Counted from the stretch's first letter, positions 1 to 12,259 are shown. The stretch: DNA of 64,000 nt from Auanema rhodensis (GCA_964057225.1 OZ059896.1:22874501-22938500), one strand, 5' to 3'. Program-made: numbers and translations. The notes: a model not told the origin generated them from the letters alone.

Positions 1-25
1 AGATTCCCCATGTCCATATTAGTCT

Positions 26-39
26 AAAAACAAATTTTT
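26..39. repeat. A5 / A3T5 tract in each monomer
   Basis: A5 at p26-30 is followed after one C by A3T5 at p32-39. Adjacent A- and T-tracts of this sort can curve or stiffen DNA and help position nucleosomes; that role is inferred only. Loss of one T gives the 14 T4 monomers (175 bp) starting at 5955, 17168, 18218, 25036, 26257, 27131, 27482, 27657, 27832, 29757, 44354, 46631, 48033 and 49259. Other variants here are p38C (8579, 11732, 42071), p39C (for example 33799, 53482, 62634) and p27G (for example 1580, 6653, 13839). Confidence 0.8.
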
Positions 40-52
40 ATTGATATTGGTT

Positions 53-65
53 CATGGTAACCATG
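53..65. repeat. 13-bp odd-centred palindrome CATGGTAACCATG in each monomer
   Basis: The arms CATGGT and ACCATG are exact reverse complements around a single central A (p59). The core GGTAACC is one GGTNACC site per monomer. In monomers with p66A the pair T52/A66 extends the dyad to 15 bp; p66T does not. Rare copies break it (p62A at 50727, 51255 and 52135; p54C at 47035; p55A at 44232). Five copies carry a paired change that keeps the symmetry (see findings). Dyads of this kind can bind dimeric proteins or form small hairpins, but no function is shown here. Confidence 0.9.
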
Positions 66-77
66 TCTTTGAAATTT

Positions 78-148
78 ACGTGAACTTTAATTTATGCTAA
101 TTAAATGTACACGTGATGTGCACTTGGTATGTAACTCGCTTCACGTGA
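78..148. repeat. Three phased ACGTGA words in each monomer
   Basis: ACGTGA occurs in the same direction at p78-83, p111-116 and p143-148, with spacings of 33 and 32 bp, close to three turns of B-DNA. The second and third lie inside CACGTG hexamers (the E-box/G-box core bound by bHLH or bZIP proteins); the first is TACGTG. All three contain a CpG. The 171-bp monomers lose the third word. The next copy would fall at the monomer end and is absent, so this is a triplet rather than a full subrepeat. Either remnants of a shorter ancestral repeat of about 33 bp or aligned protein sites would explain it; the flanks share little else. Confidence 0.8.
86..105. repeat. AT-rich inverted repeat TTTAATT...AATTAAA
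   Basis: Seven-base arms at p86-92 and p99-105 are exact reverse complements around a six-base spacer (TATGCT). Several common variants fall in the arms: p86A, p102C and p103G. Each weakens one arm pair without a matching change on the other side, so there is no sign that this stem is maintained. Confidence 0.75.
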
Positions 149-149
149 A
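140..149. repeat. 10-bp palindrome TTCACGTGAA, target of the d5 deletion
   Basis: This is a perfect 10-bp dyad around CACGTG. In 37 monomers the five bases CACGT (p142-146, or an equivalent frame) are missing, giving CTTGAAAG and a 171-bp unit. Other copies break it by p145T (for example 37495, 38727, 39431, 57882 and 59642). The deletion is confined to 1233-30454 and 43479-48906. Confidence 0.9.
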
Positions 150-1232
150 AGATAAAAAGATGCAGTTTTCAAAATTAGATTCCCCACGTCCATATTAGTC
201 TAAAAACAAATTTTTATTGATATTGGTTCATGGTAACCATGTCTTTGAAATTTACGTGAACTTTAATTTATGCTAATTAAATCTACACGTGATGTGCACT
301 TGGTATGTAACTCGCTTCACGTGAAAAATAAAGAGATGCGGTTTTCAAAATTAGATTCCCCATGTCCATATTAGTCTAAAAACAAATTTTTATTAATATT
401 GGTTCATGGTAACCATGACTTTGAAATTTACGTGAACTTTAATTTATGCTAATTAAATCTACACGTGATGTGCACTTGGTATGTAACTCGCTTCACGTGA
501 AAAATAAAGAGATGCGGTTTTCAAAATTAGATTCCCCATGTCCATATTAGTCTAAAAACAAATTTTTATTAATATTGGTTCATGGTAACCATGACTTTGA
601 AATTTACGTGAACTTTAATTTATGCAAATTAAATGTACACGTGATGTGCACTTGGTATGTAACTCGCTTCACGTGAAAGATAAAGAGATGTGGTTTTCAA
701 AATTAGATTCCCCATGTCCATATTAGTCTAAAAACAAATTTTTATTAATATTGGTTCATGGTAACCATGACTTTGAAATTTACGTGAACTTTAATTTATG
801 CTAATTAAATGTACACGTGATGTGCACTTGGTATGTAACTCGCTTCACGTGAAAGATAAAGAGATGCGGTTTTCAAAATTAGATTCCCCATGTCCATATT
901 AGTCTAAAAACAAATTTTTATTGATATTGGTTCATGGTAACCATGACTTTGAAATTTACGTGAACTTTAATTTATGCTAATCAAATGTACACGTGATGTG
1001 CACTTGGTATGTAACTCGCTTCACGTGAAAGATAAAGAGATGCGGTTTTCAAAATTAGATTCCCCATGTCCATATTAGTCTAAAAACAAATTTTTATTGA
1101 TATTGGTTCATGGTAACCATGACTTTGAAATTTACGTGAACTTTAATTTATGCTAATTAAATGTACACGTGATGTGCACTTGGTATGTAACTCGCTTCAC
1201 GTGAAAGATAAAGAGATGCGGTTTTCAAAATT

Positions 1233-2630
1233 AGATTCCCCATGTCCATATTAGTCTAAAAACAAATTTTTATTAATATTGGTTCATGGTAACCATGTCT
1301 TTGAAATTTACGTGAACTTTAATTTATGCTAATTAAATGTACACGTGATGTGCACTTGGTATGTAACTCGCTTGAAAGATAAAGAGATGCGGTTTTCAAA
1401 ATTAGATTCCCCATGTCCATATTAGTCTAAAAACAAATTTTTATTGATATTGGTTCATGGTAACCATGACTTTGAAATTTACGTGAACTTTAATTTATGC
1501 TAATTAAATGTACACGTGATGTGCACTTGGTATGTAACTCGCTTCACGTGAAAGATAAAGAGATGCGGTTTTCAAAATTAGATTCCCCATGTCCATATTA
1601 GTCTAGAAACAAATTTTTATTAATATTGGTTCATGGTAACCATGTCTTTGAAATTTACGTGAACTTTAATTTATGCTAATTAAAAGTACACGTGATGTGC
1701 ACTTGGTATGTAACTCGCTTGAAAGATAAAGAGATGCGGTTTTCAAAATTAGATTCCCCATGTCCATATTAGTCTAAAAACAAATTTTTATTGATATTGG
1801 TTCATGGTAACCATGACTTTGAAATTTACGTGAATTTTAATTTATGCTAATTAAATGTACACGTGATGTGCACTTGGTATGTAACTCGCTTCACGTGAAA
1901 GATAATGAGATGCGGTTTTCAAAATTAGATTCCCCATGTCCATATTAGTCTAAAAACAAATTTTTATTGATATTGGTTCATGGTAACCATGACTTTGAAA
2001 TTTACGTGAACTTTAATTTATGCTAATTAAATGTACACGTGATGTGCACTTGGTATGTAACTCGCTTCACGTGAAAGATAAAGAGATGCGGTTTTCAAAA
2101 TTAGATTCCCCATGTCCATATTAGTCTAAAAACAAATTTTTATTGATATTGGTTCATGGTAACCATGACTTTGAAATTTACGTGAACTTTAATTTATGCT
2201 AATTGAATGTACACGTGATGTGCACTTGGTATGTAACTCGCTTCACGTGAAAGATAAAGAGATGCGGTTTTCAAAATTAGATTCCTCATGTCCATATTAG
2301 TCTAAAAACAAATTTTTATTAATATTGGTTCATGGTAACCATGTCTTTGAAATTTACGTGAACATTAATTTATGCTAATTAAATGTACACGTGATGTGCA
2401 CTTGGTATGTAACTCGCTTCACGTGAAAGATAAAGAGATGTGGTTTTCAAAATTAGATTCCCCATGTCCATATTAGTCTAAAAACAAATTTTTATTGATA
2501 TTAGTTCATGGTAACCATGACTTTGAAATTTACGTGAACTTTAATTTATGCTAATTAAATGTACACGTGATGTGCACTTGGTATGTAACTCGCTTCACGT
2601 GAAAGATAAAGAGATGCGGTTTTCAAAATT
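1233..2630. repeat. Octamer HOR copy 1 (1,398 bp)
   Basis: Eight monomers in order: A-T d5 (1233); G-A (1404); A-T with p27G, p106A and d5 (1580); G-A with p85T and p156T (1751); G-A (1927); G-A with p103G (2103); A-T with p8T, p86A and p163T (2279); G-A with p49A (2455). Two 171-bp plus six 176-bp units give 1,398 bp. The d5 copies are 347 bp apart. This core order, with one extra G-A monomer, recurs through 13-26 kb. Confidence 0.9.
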
Positions 2631-4028
2631 AGATTCCCCATGTCCATATTAGTCTAAAAACAAATTTTTATTAATATTGGTTCATGGTAACCATGTCTTT
2701 GAAATTTACGTGAACTTTAATTTATGCTAATTAAATGTACACGTGATGTGCACTTGGTATGTAACTCGCTTGAAAGATAAAGAGATGCGGTTTTCAAAAT
2801 TAGATTCCCCATGTCCATATTAGTCTAAAAACAAATTTTTATTGATATTGGTTCATGGTAACCATGACTTTGAAATTTACGTGAACTTTAATTTATGCTA
2901 ATTAAATGTACACGTGATGTGCACTTGGTATGTAACTCGCTTCACGTGAAAGATAAAGAGATGCGGTTTTCAAAATTAGATTCCCCATGTCCATATTAGT
3001 CTAGAAACAAATTTTTATTAATATTGGTTCATGGTAACCATGTCTTTGAAATTTACGTGAACTTTAATTTATGCTAATTAAAAGTACACGTGATGTGCAC
3101 TTGGTATGTAACTCGCTTGAAAGATAAAGAGATGCGGTTTTCAAAATTAGATTCCCCATGTCCATATTAGTCTAAAAACAAATTTTTATTGATATTGGTT
3201 CATGGTAACCATGACTTTGAAATTTACGTGAATTTTAATTTATGCTAATTAAATGTACACGTGATGTGCACTTGGTATGTAACTCGCTTCACGTGAAAGA
3301 TAATGAGATGCGGTTTTCAAAATTAGATTCCCCATGTCCATATTAGTCTAAAAACAAATTTTTATTGATATTGGTTCATGGTAACCATGACTTTGAAATT
3401 TACGTGAACTTTAATTTATGCTAATTAAATGTACACGTGATGTGCACTTGGTATGTAACTCGCTTCACGTGAAAGATAAAGAGATGCGGTTTTCAAAATT
3501 AGATTCCCCATGTCCATATTAGTCTAAAAACAAATTTTTATTGATATTGGTTCATGGTAACCATGACTTTGAAATTTACGTGAACTTTAATTTATGCTAA
3601 TTGAATGTACACGTGATGTGCACTTGGTATGTAACTCGCTTCACGTGAAAGATAAAGAGATGCGGTTTTCAAAATTAGATTCCTCATGTCCATATTAGTC
3701 TAAAAACAAATTTTTATTAATATTGGTTCATGGTAACCATGTCTTTGAAATTTACGTGAACATTAATTTATGCTAATTAAATGTACACGTGATGTGCACT
3801 TGGTATGTAACTCGCTTCACGTGAAAGATAAAGAGATGTGGTTTTCAAAATTAGATTCCCCATGTCCATATTAGTCTAAAAACAAATTTTTATTGATATT
3901 AGTTCATGGTAACCATGACTTTGAAATTTACGTGAACTTTAATTTATGCTAATTAAATGTACACGTGATGTGCACTTGGTATGTAACTCGCTTCACGTGA
4001 AAGATAAAGAGATGCGGTTTTCAAAATT
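2631..4028. repeat. Octamer HOR copy 2 (1,398 bp)
   Basis: The same eight monomer types follow in the same order (starts 2631, 2802, 2978, 3149, 3325, 3501, 3677, 3853). I see no difference from copy 1 at any marker site, including the private p156T at 3149, which implies a recent duplication of the whole unit. Period 1,398 bp. Confidence 0.9.
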
Positions 4029-5250
4029 AGATTCCCCATGTCCATATTAGTCTAAAAACAAATTTTTATTAATATTGGTTCATGGTAACCATGTCTTTGA
4101 AATTTACGTGAACTTTAATTTATGCTAATTAAATGTACACGTGATGTGCACTTGGTATGTAACTCGCTTGAAAGATAAAGAGATGCGGTTTTCAAAATTA
4201 GATTCCCCATGTCCATATTAGTCTAAAAACAAATTTTTATTGATATTGGTTCATGGTAACCATGACTTTGAAATTTACGTGAACTTTAATTTATGCTAAT
4301 TAAATGTACACGTGATGTGCACTTGGTATGTAACTCGCTTCACGTGAAAGATAAAGAGATGCGGTTTTCAAAATTAGATTCCCCATGTCCATATTAGTCT
4401 AGAAACAAATTTTTATTAATATTGGTTCATGGTAACCATGTCTTTGAAATTTACGTGAACTTTAATTTATGCTAATTAAAAGTACACGTGATGTGCACTT
4501 GGTATGTAACTCGCTTGAAAGATAAAGAGATGCGGTTTTCAAAATTAGATTCCCCATGTCCATATTAGTCTAAAAACAAATTTTTATTGATATTGGTTCA
4601 TGGTAACCATGACTTTGAAATTTACGTGAATTTTAATTTATGCTAATTAAATGTACACGTGATGTGCACTTGGTATGTAACTCGCTTCACGTGAAAGATA
4701 ATGAGATGCGGTTTTCAAAATTAGATTCCCCATGTCCATATTAGTCTAAAAACAAATTTTTATTGATATTGGTTCATGGTAACCATGACTTTGAAATTTA
4801 CGTGAACTTTAATTTATGCTAATTGAATGTACACGTGATGTGCACTTGGTATGTAACTCGCTTCACGTGAAAGATAAAGAGATGCGGTTTTCAAAAATTG
4901 ATTCCTCATGTCCATATTAGTCTAAAAACAAATTTTTATTAATATTGGTTCATGGTAACCATGTCTTTGAAATTTACGTGAACATTAATTTATGCTAATT
5001 AAATGTACACGTGATGTGCACTTGGTATGTAACTCGCTTCACGTGAAAGATAAAGAGATGTGGTTTTCAAAATTAGATTCCCCATGTCCATATTAGTCTA
5101 AAAACAAATTTTTATTGATATTAGTTCATGGTAACCATGACTTTGAAATTTACGTGAACTTTAATTTATGCTAATTAAATGTACACGTGATGTGCACTTG
5201 GTATGTAACTCGCTTCACGTGAAAGATAAAGAGATGCGGTTTTCAAAATT
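4029..5250. repeat. Octamer HOR copy 3, one monomer short (1,222 bp)
   Basis: Starts at 4029, 4200, 4376, 4547, 4723, 4899 and 5075. The order matches copies 1 and 2, but one plain G-A monomer between the p85T/p156T unit and the p103G unit is missing, so the copy is exactly 176 bp shorter. Near 4895-4900 the monomer junction reads CAAAAATTG instead of CAAAATTAG, a local private change. Loss of a single whole monomer points to misaligned recombination. Confidence 0.88.
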
Positions 5251-6652
5251 AGATTCCCCATGTCCATATTAGTCTAAAAACAAATTTTTATTGATATTGG
5301 TTCATGGTAACCATGACTTTGAAATTTACGTGAACTTTAATTTATGCTAATTAAATGTACACGTGATGTGCACTTGGTATGTAACTCGCTTCACGTGAAA
5401 GATAAAGAGATGCGGTTTTCAAAATTAGATTCCCCATGTCCATATTAGTCTAAAAACAAATTTTTATTGATATTGGTTCATGGTAACCATGTCTTTGAAA
5501 TTTACGTGAACTTTAATTTATGCTAATCAAATGTACACGTGATGTGCACTTGGTATGTAACTCGCTTCACGTGAAAGATAAAGAGATGCGGTTTTCAAAA
5601 TTAGATTCCCCATGTCCATATTAGTCTAAAAACAAATTTTTATTGATATTGGTTCATGGTAACCATGACTTTGAAATTTACGTGAACATTAATTTATGCT
5701 AATTAAATGTACACGTGATGTGCACTTGGTATGTAACTTGCTTCACGTGAAAGATAAAGAGATGCGGTTTTCAAAATTAGATTCCCCATGTCCATATTAG
5801 TCTAAAAACAAATTTTTATTGATATTGGTTCATGGTAACCATGACTTTGAAATTTACGTGAACTTTAATTTATGCTAATCAAATGTACACGTGATGTGCA
5901 CTTGGTATGTAACTCGCTTCACGTGAAAGATAAAGAGATGCGGTTTTCAAAATTAGATTCCCCATGTCCATATTAGTCTAAAAACAAATTTTATTGATAT
6001 TGGTTCATGGTAACCATGACTTTGAAATTTACGTGAACTTTAATTTATGCTAATTAAATGTACACGTGATGTGCACTTGGTATGTAACTCGCTTCACGTG
6101 AAAGATAAAGAGATGCGGTTTTCAAAATTAGATTCCCCATGTCCATATTAGTCTAAAAACAAATTTTTATTAATATTGGTTCATGGTAACCATGTCTTTG
6201 AAATTTACGTGAACTTTAATTTATGCTAATTAAATGTACACGTGATGTGCACTTGGTATGTAACTCGCTTGAAAGATAAAGAGATGCGGTTTTCAAAATT
6301 AGATTCCCCATGTCCATATTAGTCTAAAAACAAATTTTTATTGATATTGGTTCATGGTAACCATGACTTTGAAATTTACGTGAACTTTAATTTATGCTAA
6401 TTAAATGTACACGTGATGTGCACTTGGTATGTAACTCGCTTCACGTGAAAGATAAAGAGATGCGGTTTTCAAAATTAGATTCCCCATGTCCATATTAGTC
6501 TAAAAACAAATTTTTATTGATATTGGTTCATGGTAACCATGACTTTGAAATTTACGTGAACTTTAATTTATGCTAATTAAATGTACACGTGATGTGCACT
6601 TGGTATGTAACTCGCTTCACGTGAAAGATAAAGAGATGCGGTTTTCAAAATT
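5251..6652. repeat. Linker module with p102C, p86A and T4 monomers
   Basis: Monomers: G-A (5251), G-T p102C (5427), G-A p86A with p137T (5603), G-A p102C (5779), G-A T4 (5955), A-T d5 (6130), G-A (6301), G-A (6477). The run from the preceding p49A monomer (5075) through 6130 is also found at 16288-17343, 24156-25211 and, with a T5 last unit, 42423-43479. It therefore acts as a recurring tail to the d5-bearing core. Confidence 0.85.
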
Positions 6653-9600
6653 AGATTCCCCATGTCCATATTAGTCTAGAAACAAATTTTTATTAATATT
6701 GGTTCATGGTAACCATGTCTTTGAAATTTACGTGAACTTTAATTTATGCTAATTAAAAGTACACGTGATGTGCACTTGGTATGTAACTCGCTTGAAAGAT
6801 AAAGAGATGCGGTTTTCAAAATTAGATTCCCCATGTCCATATTAGTCTAAAAACAAATTTTTATTGATATTGGTTCATGGTAACCATGACTTTGAAATTT
6901 ACGTGAACTTTAATTTATGCTAATTAAATGTACACGTGATGTGCACTTGGTATGTAACTCGCTTCACGTGAAAGATAAAGAGATGCGGTTTTCAAAATTA
7001 GATTCCCCATGTCCATATTAGTCTAAAAACAAATTTTTATTAATATTGGTTCATGGTAACCATGTCTTTGAAATTTACGTGAACTTTAATTTATGCTAAT
7101 TAAAAGTACACGTGATGTGCACTTGGTATGTAACTCGCTTGAAAGATAAAGAGATGCGGTTTTCAAAATTAGATTCCCCATGTCCATATTAGTCTAAAAA
7201 CAAATTTTTATTAATATTGGTTCATGGTAACCATGACTTTGAAATTTACGTGAACTTTAATTTATGCTAATTAAATGTACACGTGATGTGCACTTGGTAT
7301 GTAACTCGCTTCACGTGAAAGATAAAAAGATGCAGTTTTCAAAATTAGATTCCCCATGTCCATATTAGTCTAAAAACAAATTTTTATTGATATTGGTTCA
7401 TGGTAACCATGTCTTTGAAATTTACGTGAACTTTAATTTATGCTAATTAAATCTACACGTGATGTGCACTTGGTATGTAACTCGCTTCACGTGAAAAATA
7501 AAGAGATGCGGTTTTCAAAATTAGATTCCCCATGTCCATATTAGTCTAAAAACAAATTTTTATTAATATTGGTTCATGGTAACCATGACTTTGAAATTTA
7601 CGTGAACTTTAATTTATGCTAATTAAATGTACACGTGATGTGCACTTGGTATGTAACTCGCTTCACGTGAAAGATAAAGAGATGTGGTTTTCAAAATTAG
7701 ATTCCCCATGTCCATATTAGTCTAAAAACATATTTTTATTGATATTGGTTCATGGTAACCATGTCTTTGAAATTTACGTGAACTTTAATTTATGCTAATT
7801 AAATGTACACGTGATGTGCACTTGGTATGTAACTCGCTTCACGTGAAAGATAAAAAGATGCAGTTTTCAAAATTAGATTCCCCATGTCCATATTAGTCTA
7901 AAAACAAATTTTTATTGATATTGGTTCATGGTAACCATGTCTTTGAAATTTACGTGAACTTTAATTTATGCTAATTAAATCTACACGTGATGTGCACTTG
8001 GTATGTAACTCGCTTCACGTGAAAAATAAAGAGATGCGGTTTTCAAAATTAGATTCCCCATGTCCATATTAGTCTAAAAACAAATTTTTATTAATATTGG
8101 TTCATGGTAACCATGACTTTGAAATTTACGTGAACTTTAATTTATGCTAATTAAATCTACACGTGATGTGCACTTGGTATGTAACTCGCTTCACGTGAAA
8201 AATAAAGAGATGCGGTTTTCGAAATTAGATTCCCCATGTCCATATTAGTCTAAAAACAAATTTTTATTAATATTGGTTCATGGTAACCATGACTTTGAAA
8301 TTTACGTGAACTTTAATTTATGCTAATTAAATGTACACGTGATGTGCACTTGGTATGTAACTCGCTTCACGTGAAAGATAAAGAGATGCGGTTTTCAAAA
8401 TTAGATTCCCCATGTCCATATTAGTCTAAAAACAAATTTTTATTAATATTGGTTCATGGTAACCATGACTTTGAAATTTACGTGAACTTTAATTTATGCT
8501 AATTAAATCTACACGTGATGTGCACTTGGTATGTAACTCGCTTCACGTGAAAGATAAAGAGATGCGGTTTTTAAAATTAGATTCCCCATGTCCATATTAG
8601 TCTAAAAACAAATTTCTATTGATATTGGTTTATGGTAACCATATCTTTGAAATTTACGTGAACTTTAATTTATGCTAATTAAATGTACACGTGATGTGCA
8701 CTTGGTATGTAACTCGCTTCACGTGAAAGATAAAGAGATGCGGTTTTCAAAATTAGATTCCCCATGTCCATATTAGTCTAAAAACAAATTTTTATTGATA
8801 TTGGTTCATGGTAACCATGTCTTTGAAATTTACGTGAACTTTAATTTATGCTAATTAAATGTACACGTGATGTGCACTTGGTATGTAACTCGCTTCACGT
8901 GAAAGATAAAAAGATGCAGTTTTCAAAATTAGATTCCCCACGTCCATATTAGTCTAAAAACAAATTTTTATTGATATTGGTTCATGGTAACCATGTCTTT
9001 GAAATTTACGTGAACTTTAATTTATGCTAATTAAATCTACACGTGATGTGCACTTGGTATGTAACTCGCTTCACGTGAAAAATAAAGAGATGCGGTTTTC
9101 AAAATTAGATTCCCCATGTCCATATTAGTCTAAAAACAAATTTTTATTAATATTGGTTCATGGTAACCATGACTTTGAAATTTACGTGAACTTTAATTTA
9201 TGCTAATTAAATCTACACGTGATGTGCACTTGGTATGTAACTCGCTTCACGTGAAAGATAAAAAGATGCGGTTTTCAAAATTAGATTCCCCATGTCCATA
9301 TTAGTCTAAAAACAAATTTTTATTAATATTGGTTCATGGTAACCATGACTTTGAAATTTACGTGAACTTTAATTTATGCTAATTAAATGTACACGTGATG
9401 TGCACTTGGTATGTAACTCGCTTCACGTGAAAGATAAAGAGATGCGGTTTTCAAAATTAGATTCCCCATGTCCATATTAGTCTAGAAACAAATTTTTATT
9501 AATATTGGTTCATGGTAACCATGTCTTTGAAATTTACGTGAACTTTAATTTATGCTAATTAAAAGTACACGTGATGTGCACTTGGTATGTAACTCGCTTG

Positions 9601-9805
9601 AAAGATAAAGAGATGCGGTTTTCAAAATTAGATTCCCCATGTCCATATTAGTCTAAAAACAAATTTTTATTGATATTGGTTCATGGTAACCATGACTTTG
9701 AAATTTACGTGAACTTTAATTTATGCTAATTAAATGTACACGTGATGTGCACTTGGTATGTAACTCGCTTCACGTGAAAGATAAAGAGATGCGGTTTTCA
9801 AAATT
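6653..9805. repeat. 18-monomer unit, copy 1 (3,153 bp)
   Basis: Fifteen 176-bp and three 171-bp monomers (d5 at 6653, 7000 and 9459). After A-T d5/G-A dimers comes a run of A-A and G-T monomers rich in p107C, p151A, p157A and p164A. Landmarks are a CATATT change at 7729-7734, p171G at 8221, p38C at 8616 and p11C at 8941. Each recurs exactly 3,153 bp downstream. The flanking 347-bp dimers (A-T d5 plus G-A) are themselves repeated (9459 and 9806). Confidence 0.88.
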
Positions 9806-12259
9806 AGATTCCCCATGTCCATATTAGTCTAAAAACAAATTTTTATTAATATTGGTTCATGGTAACCATGTCTTTGAAATTTACGTGAACTTTAATTTAT
9901 GCTAATTAAAAGTACACGTGATGTGCACTTGGTATGTAACTCGCTTGAAAGATAAAGAGATGCGGTTTTCAAAATTAGATTCCCCATGTCCATATTAGTC
10001 TAAAAACAAATTTTTATTGATATTGGTTCATGGTAACCATGACTTTGAAATTTACGTGAACTTTAATTTATGCTAATTAAATGTACACGTGATGTGCACT
10101 TGGTATGTAACTCGCTTCACGTGAAAGATAAAGAGATGCGGTTTTCAAAATTAGATTCCCCATGTCCATATTAGTCTAAAAACAAATTTTTATTAATATT
10201 GGTTCATGGTAACCATGTCTTTGAAATTTACGTGAACTTTAATTTATGCTAATTAAAAGTACACGTGATGTGCACTTGGTATGTAACTCGCTTGAAAGAT
10301 AAAGAGATGCGGTTTTCAAAATTAGATTCCCCATGTCCATATTAGTCTAAAAACAAATTTTTATTAATATTGGTTCATGGTAACCATGACTTTGAAATTT
10401 ACGTGAACTTTAATTTATGCTAATTAAATGTACACGTGATGTGCACTTGGTATGTAACTCGCTTCACGTGAAAGATAAAAAGATGCAGTTTTCAAAATTA
10501 GATTCCCCATGTCCATATTAGTCTAAAAACAAATTTTTATTGATATTGGTTCATGGTAACCATGTCTTTGAAATTTACGTGAACTTTAATTTATGCTAAT
10601 TAAATCTACACGTGATGTGCACTTGGTATGTAACTCGCTTCACGTGAAAAATAAAGAGATGCGGTTTTCAAAATTAGATTCCCCATGTCCATATTAGTCT
10701 AAAAACAAATTTTTATTAATATTGGTTCATGGTAACCATGACTTTGAAATTTACGTGAACTTTAATTTATGCTAATTAAATGTACACGTGATGTGCACTT
10801 GGTATGTAACTCGCTTCACGTGAAAGATAAAGAGATGTGGTTTTCAAAATTAGATTCCCCATGTCCATATTAGTCTAAAAACATATTTTTATTGATATTG
10901 GTTCATGGTAACCATGTCTTTGAAATTTACGTGAACTTTAATTTATGCTAATTAAATGTACACGTGATGTGCACTTGGTATGTAACTCGCTTCACGTGAA
11001 AGATAAAAAGATGCAGTTTTCAAAATTAGATTCCCCATGTCCATATTAGTCTAAAAACAAATTTTTATTGATATTGGTTCATGGTAACCATGTCTTTGAA
11101 ATTTACGTGAACTTTAATTTATGCTAATTAAATCTACACGTGATGTGCACTTGGTATGTAACTCGCTTCACGTGAAAAATAAAGAGATGCGGTTTTCAAA
11201 ATTAGATTCCCCATGTCCATATTAGTCTAAAAACAAATTTTTATTAATATTGGTTCATGGTAACCATGACTTTGAAATTTACGTGAACTTTAATTTATGC
11301 TAATTAAATCTACACGTGATGTGCACTTGGTATGTAACTCGCTTCACGTGAAAAATAAAGAGATGCGGTTTTCGAAATTAGATTCCCCATGTCCATATTA
11401 GTCTAAAAACAAATTTTTATTAATATTGGTTCATGGTAACCATGACTTTGAAATTTACGTGAACTTTAATTTATGCTAATTAAATGTACACGTGATGTGC
11501 ACTTGGTATGTAACTCGCTTCACGTGAAAGATAAAGAGATGCGGTTTTCAAAATTAGATTCCCCATGTCCATATTAGTCTAAAAACAAATTTTTATTAAT
11601 ATTGGTTCATGGTAACCATGACTTTGAAATTTACGTGAACTTTAATTTATGCTAATTAAATCTACACGTGATGTGCACTTGGTATGTAACTCGCTTCACG
11701 TGAAAGATAAAGAGATGCGGTTTTTAAAATTAGATTCCCCATGTCCATATTAGTCTAAAAACAAATTTCTATTGATATTGGTTTATGGTAACCATATCTT
11801 TGAAATTTACGTGAACTTTAATTTATGCTAATTAAATGTACACGTGATGTGCACTTGGTATGTAACTCGCTTCACGTGAAAGATAAAGAGATGCGGTTTT
11901 CAAAATTAGATTCCCCATGTCCATATTAGTCTAAAAACAAATTTTTATTGATATTGGTTCATGGTAACCATGTCTTTGAAATTTACGTGAACTTTAATTT
12001 ATGCTAATTAAATGTACACGTGATGTGCACTTGGTATGTAACTCGCTTCACGTGAAAGATAAAAAGATGCAGTTTTCAAAATTAGATTCCCCACGTCCAT
12101 ATTAGTCTAAAAACAAATTTTTATTGATATTGGTTCATGGTAACCATGTCTTTGAAATTTACGTGAACTTTAATTTATGCTAATTAAATCTACACGTGAT
12201 GTGCACTTGGTATGTAACTCGCTTCACGTGAAAAATAAAGAGATGCAGTTTTCAAAATT
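9806..12259. repeat. 18-monomer unit, copy 2, truncated
   Basis: This follows copy 1 directly and keeps its private markers at +3,153 bp (10882, 11374, 11769, 12094). Differences are few: no p27G in the first monomer, and a G-to-A change at 12247. Agreement continues to about 12,400 and then stops: the counterpart of the 9107 monomer (12260) carries p151A instead of p157A, and the following monomers differ. The copy is therefore cut off after about 14.7 monomers and passes into the order seen at 353-1056. Confidence 0.88.

Larger units (their letters stand above)
1..176. repeat. Reference monomer (p1-p176)
   Basis: This first copy defines the coordinate frame. In order it holds: a C4 run (p6-9); A5 (p26-30) followed by A3T5 (p32-39); the site p43 (G here); a 13-bp palindrome (p53-65); p66 (T here); ACGTGA words at p78, p111 and p143; an AT-rich inverted repeat (p86-105); GTGCAC (p118-123); TTCACGTGAA (p140-149); and an A/G-rich stretch p148-160. 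Consensus G+C is about 56 of 176. It has five CpG sites (p79, p112, p137, p144, p163). This copy is of the minority G-T type and carries p157A and p164A, which recur at 7171, 7699, 8755, 10324, 10852, 11908 and 42247. The phase is arbitrary: the window simply begins here. Confidence 0.95.
1..1232. repeat. Seven-monomer block, p107C/p151A type then G-A type
   Basis: Monomers start at 1, 177, 353, 529, 705, 881 and 1057, all 176 bp. The first two are G-T type, the next three A-A, the last two G-A. Markers: p157A+p164A in the first, p11C in the second, p107C+p151A in the second and third, p163T in the fourth and p102C at 881. The same order recurs at 11908-12963 (offset 11,907), so this is probably the tail of the module seen there. 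A single-copy T-to-A change at 626 makes ATGCAAAT. The block runs directly into the octamer HOR. Confidence 0.85.

Noticed and set aside
110-147. Functional G-box/E-box promoter elements
   Set aside because: CACGTG appears twice per monomer, but there is no gene, TATA context or transcript evidence nearby. Reported only as a sequence feature.
622-629. ATGCAAAT octamer (POU-factor site)
   Set aside because: It occurs in a single monomer through one substitution; all others read ATGCTAAT. Chance is enough.
1233-1403. Primate alpha satellite, suggested by the 171-bp unit
   Set aside because: 171 bp arises here from a 5-bp deletion of a 176-bp unit, and the sequence does not resemble alpha satellite as I know it.
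8210-8230. CENP-B box
   Set aside because: A few copies contain TTCG (p171G) and all contain CGG, but the spaced core TTCG....A..CGGG is absent on both strands of the consensus and of this variant.
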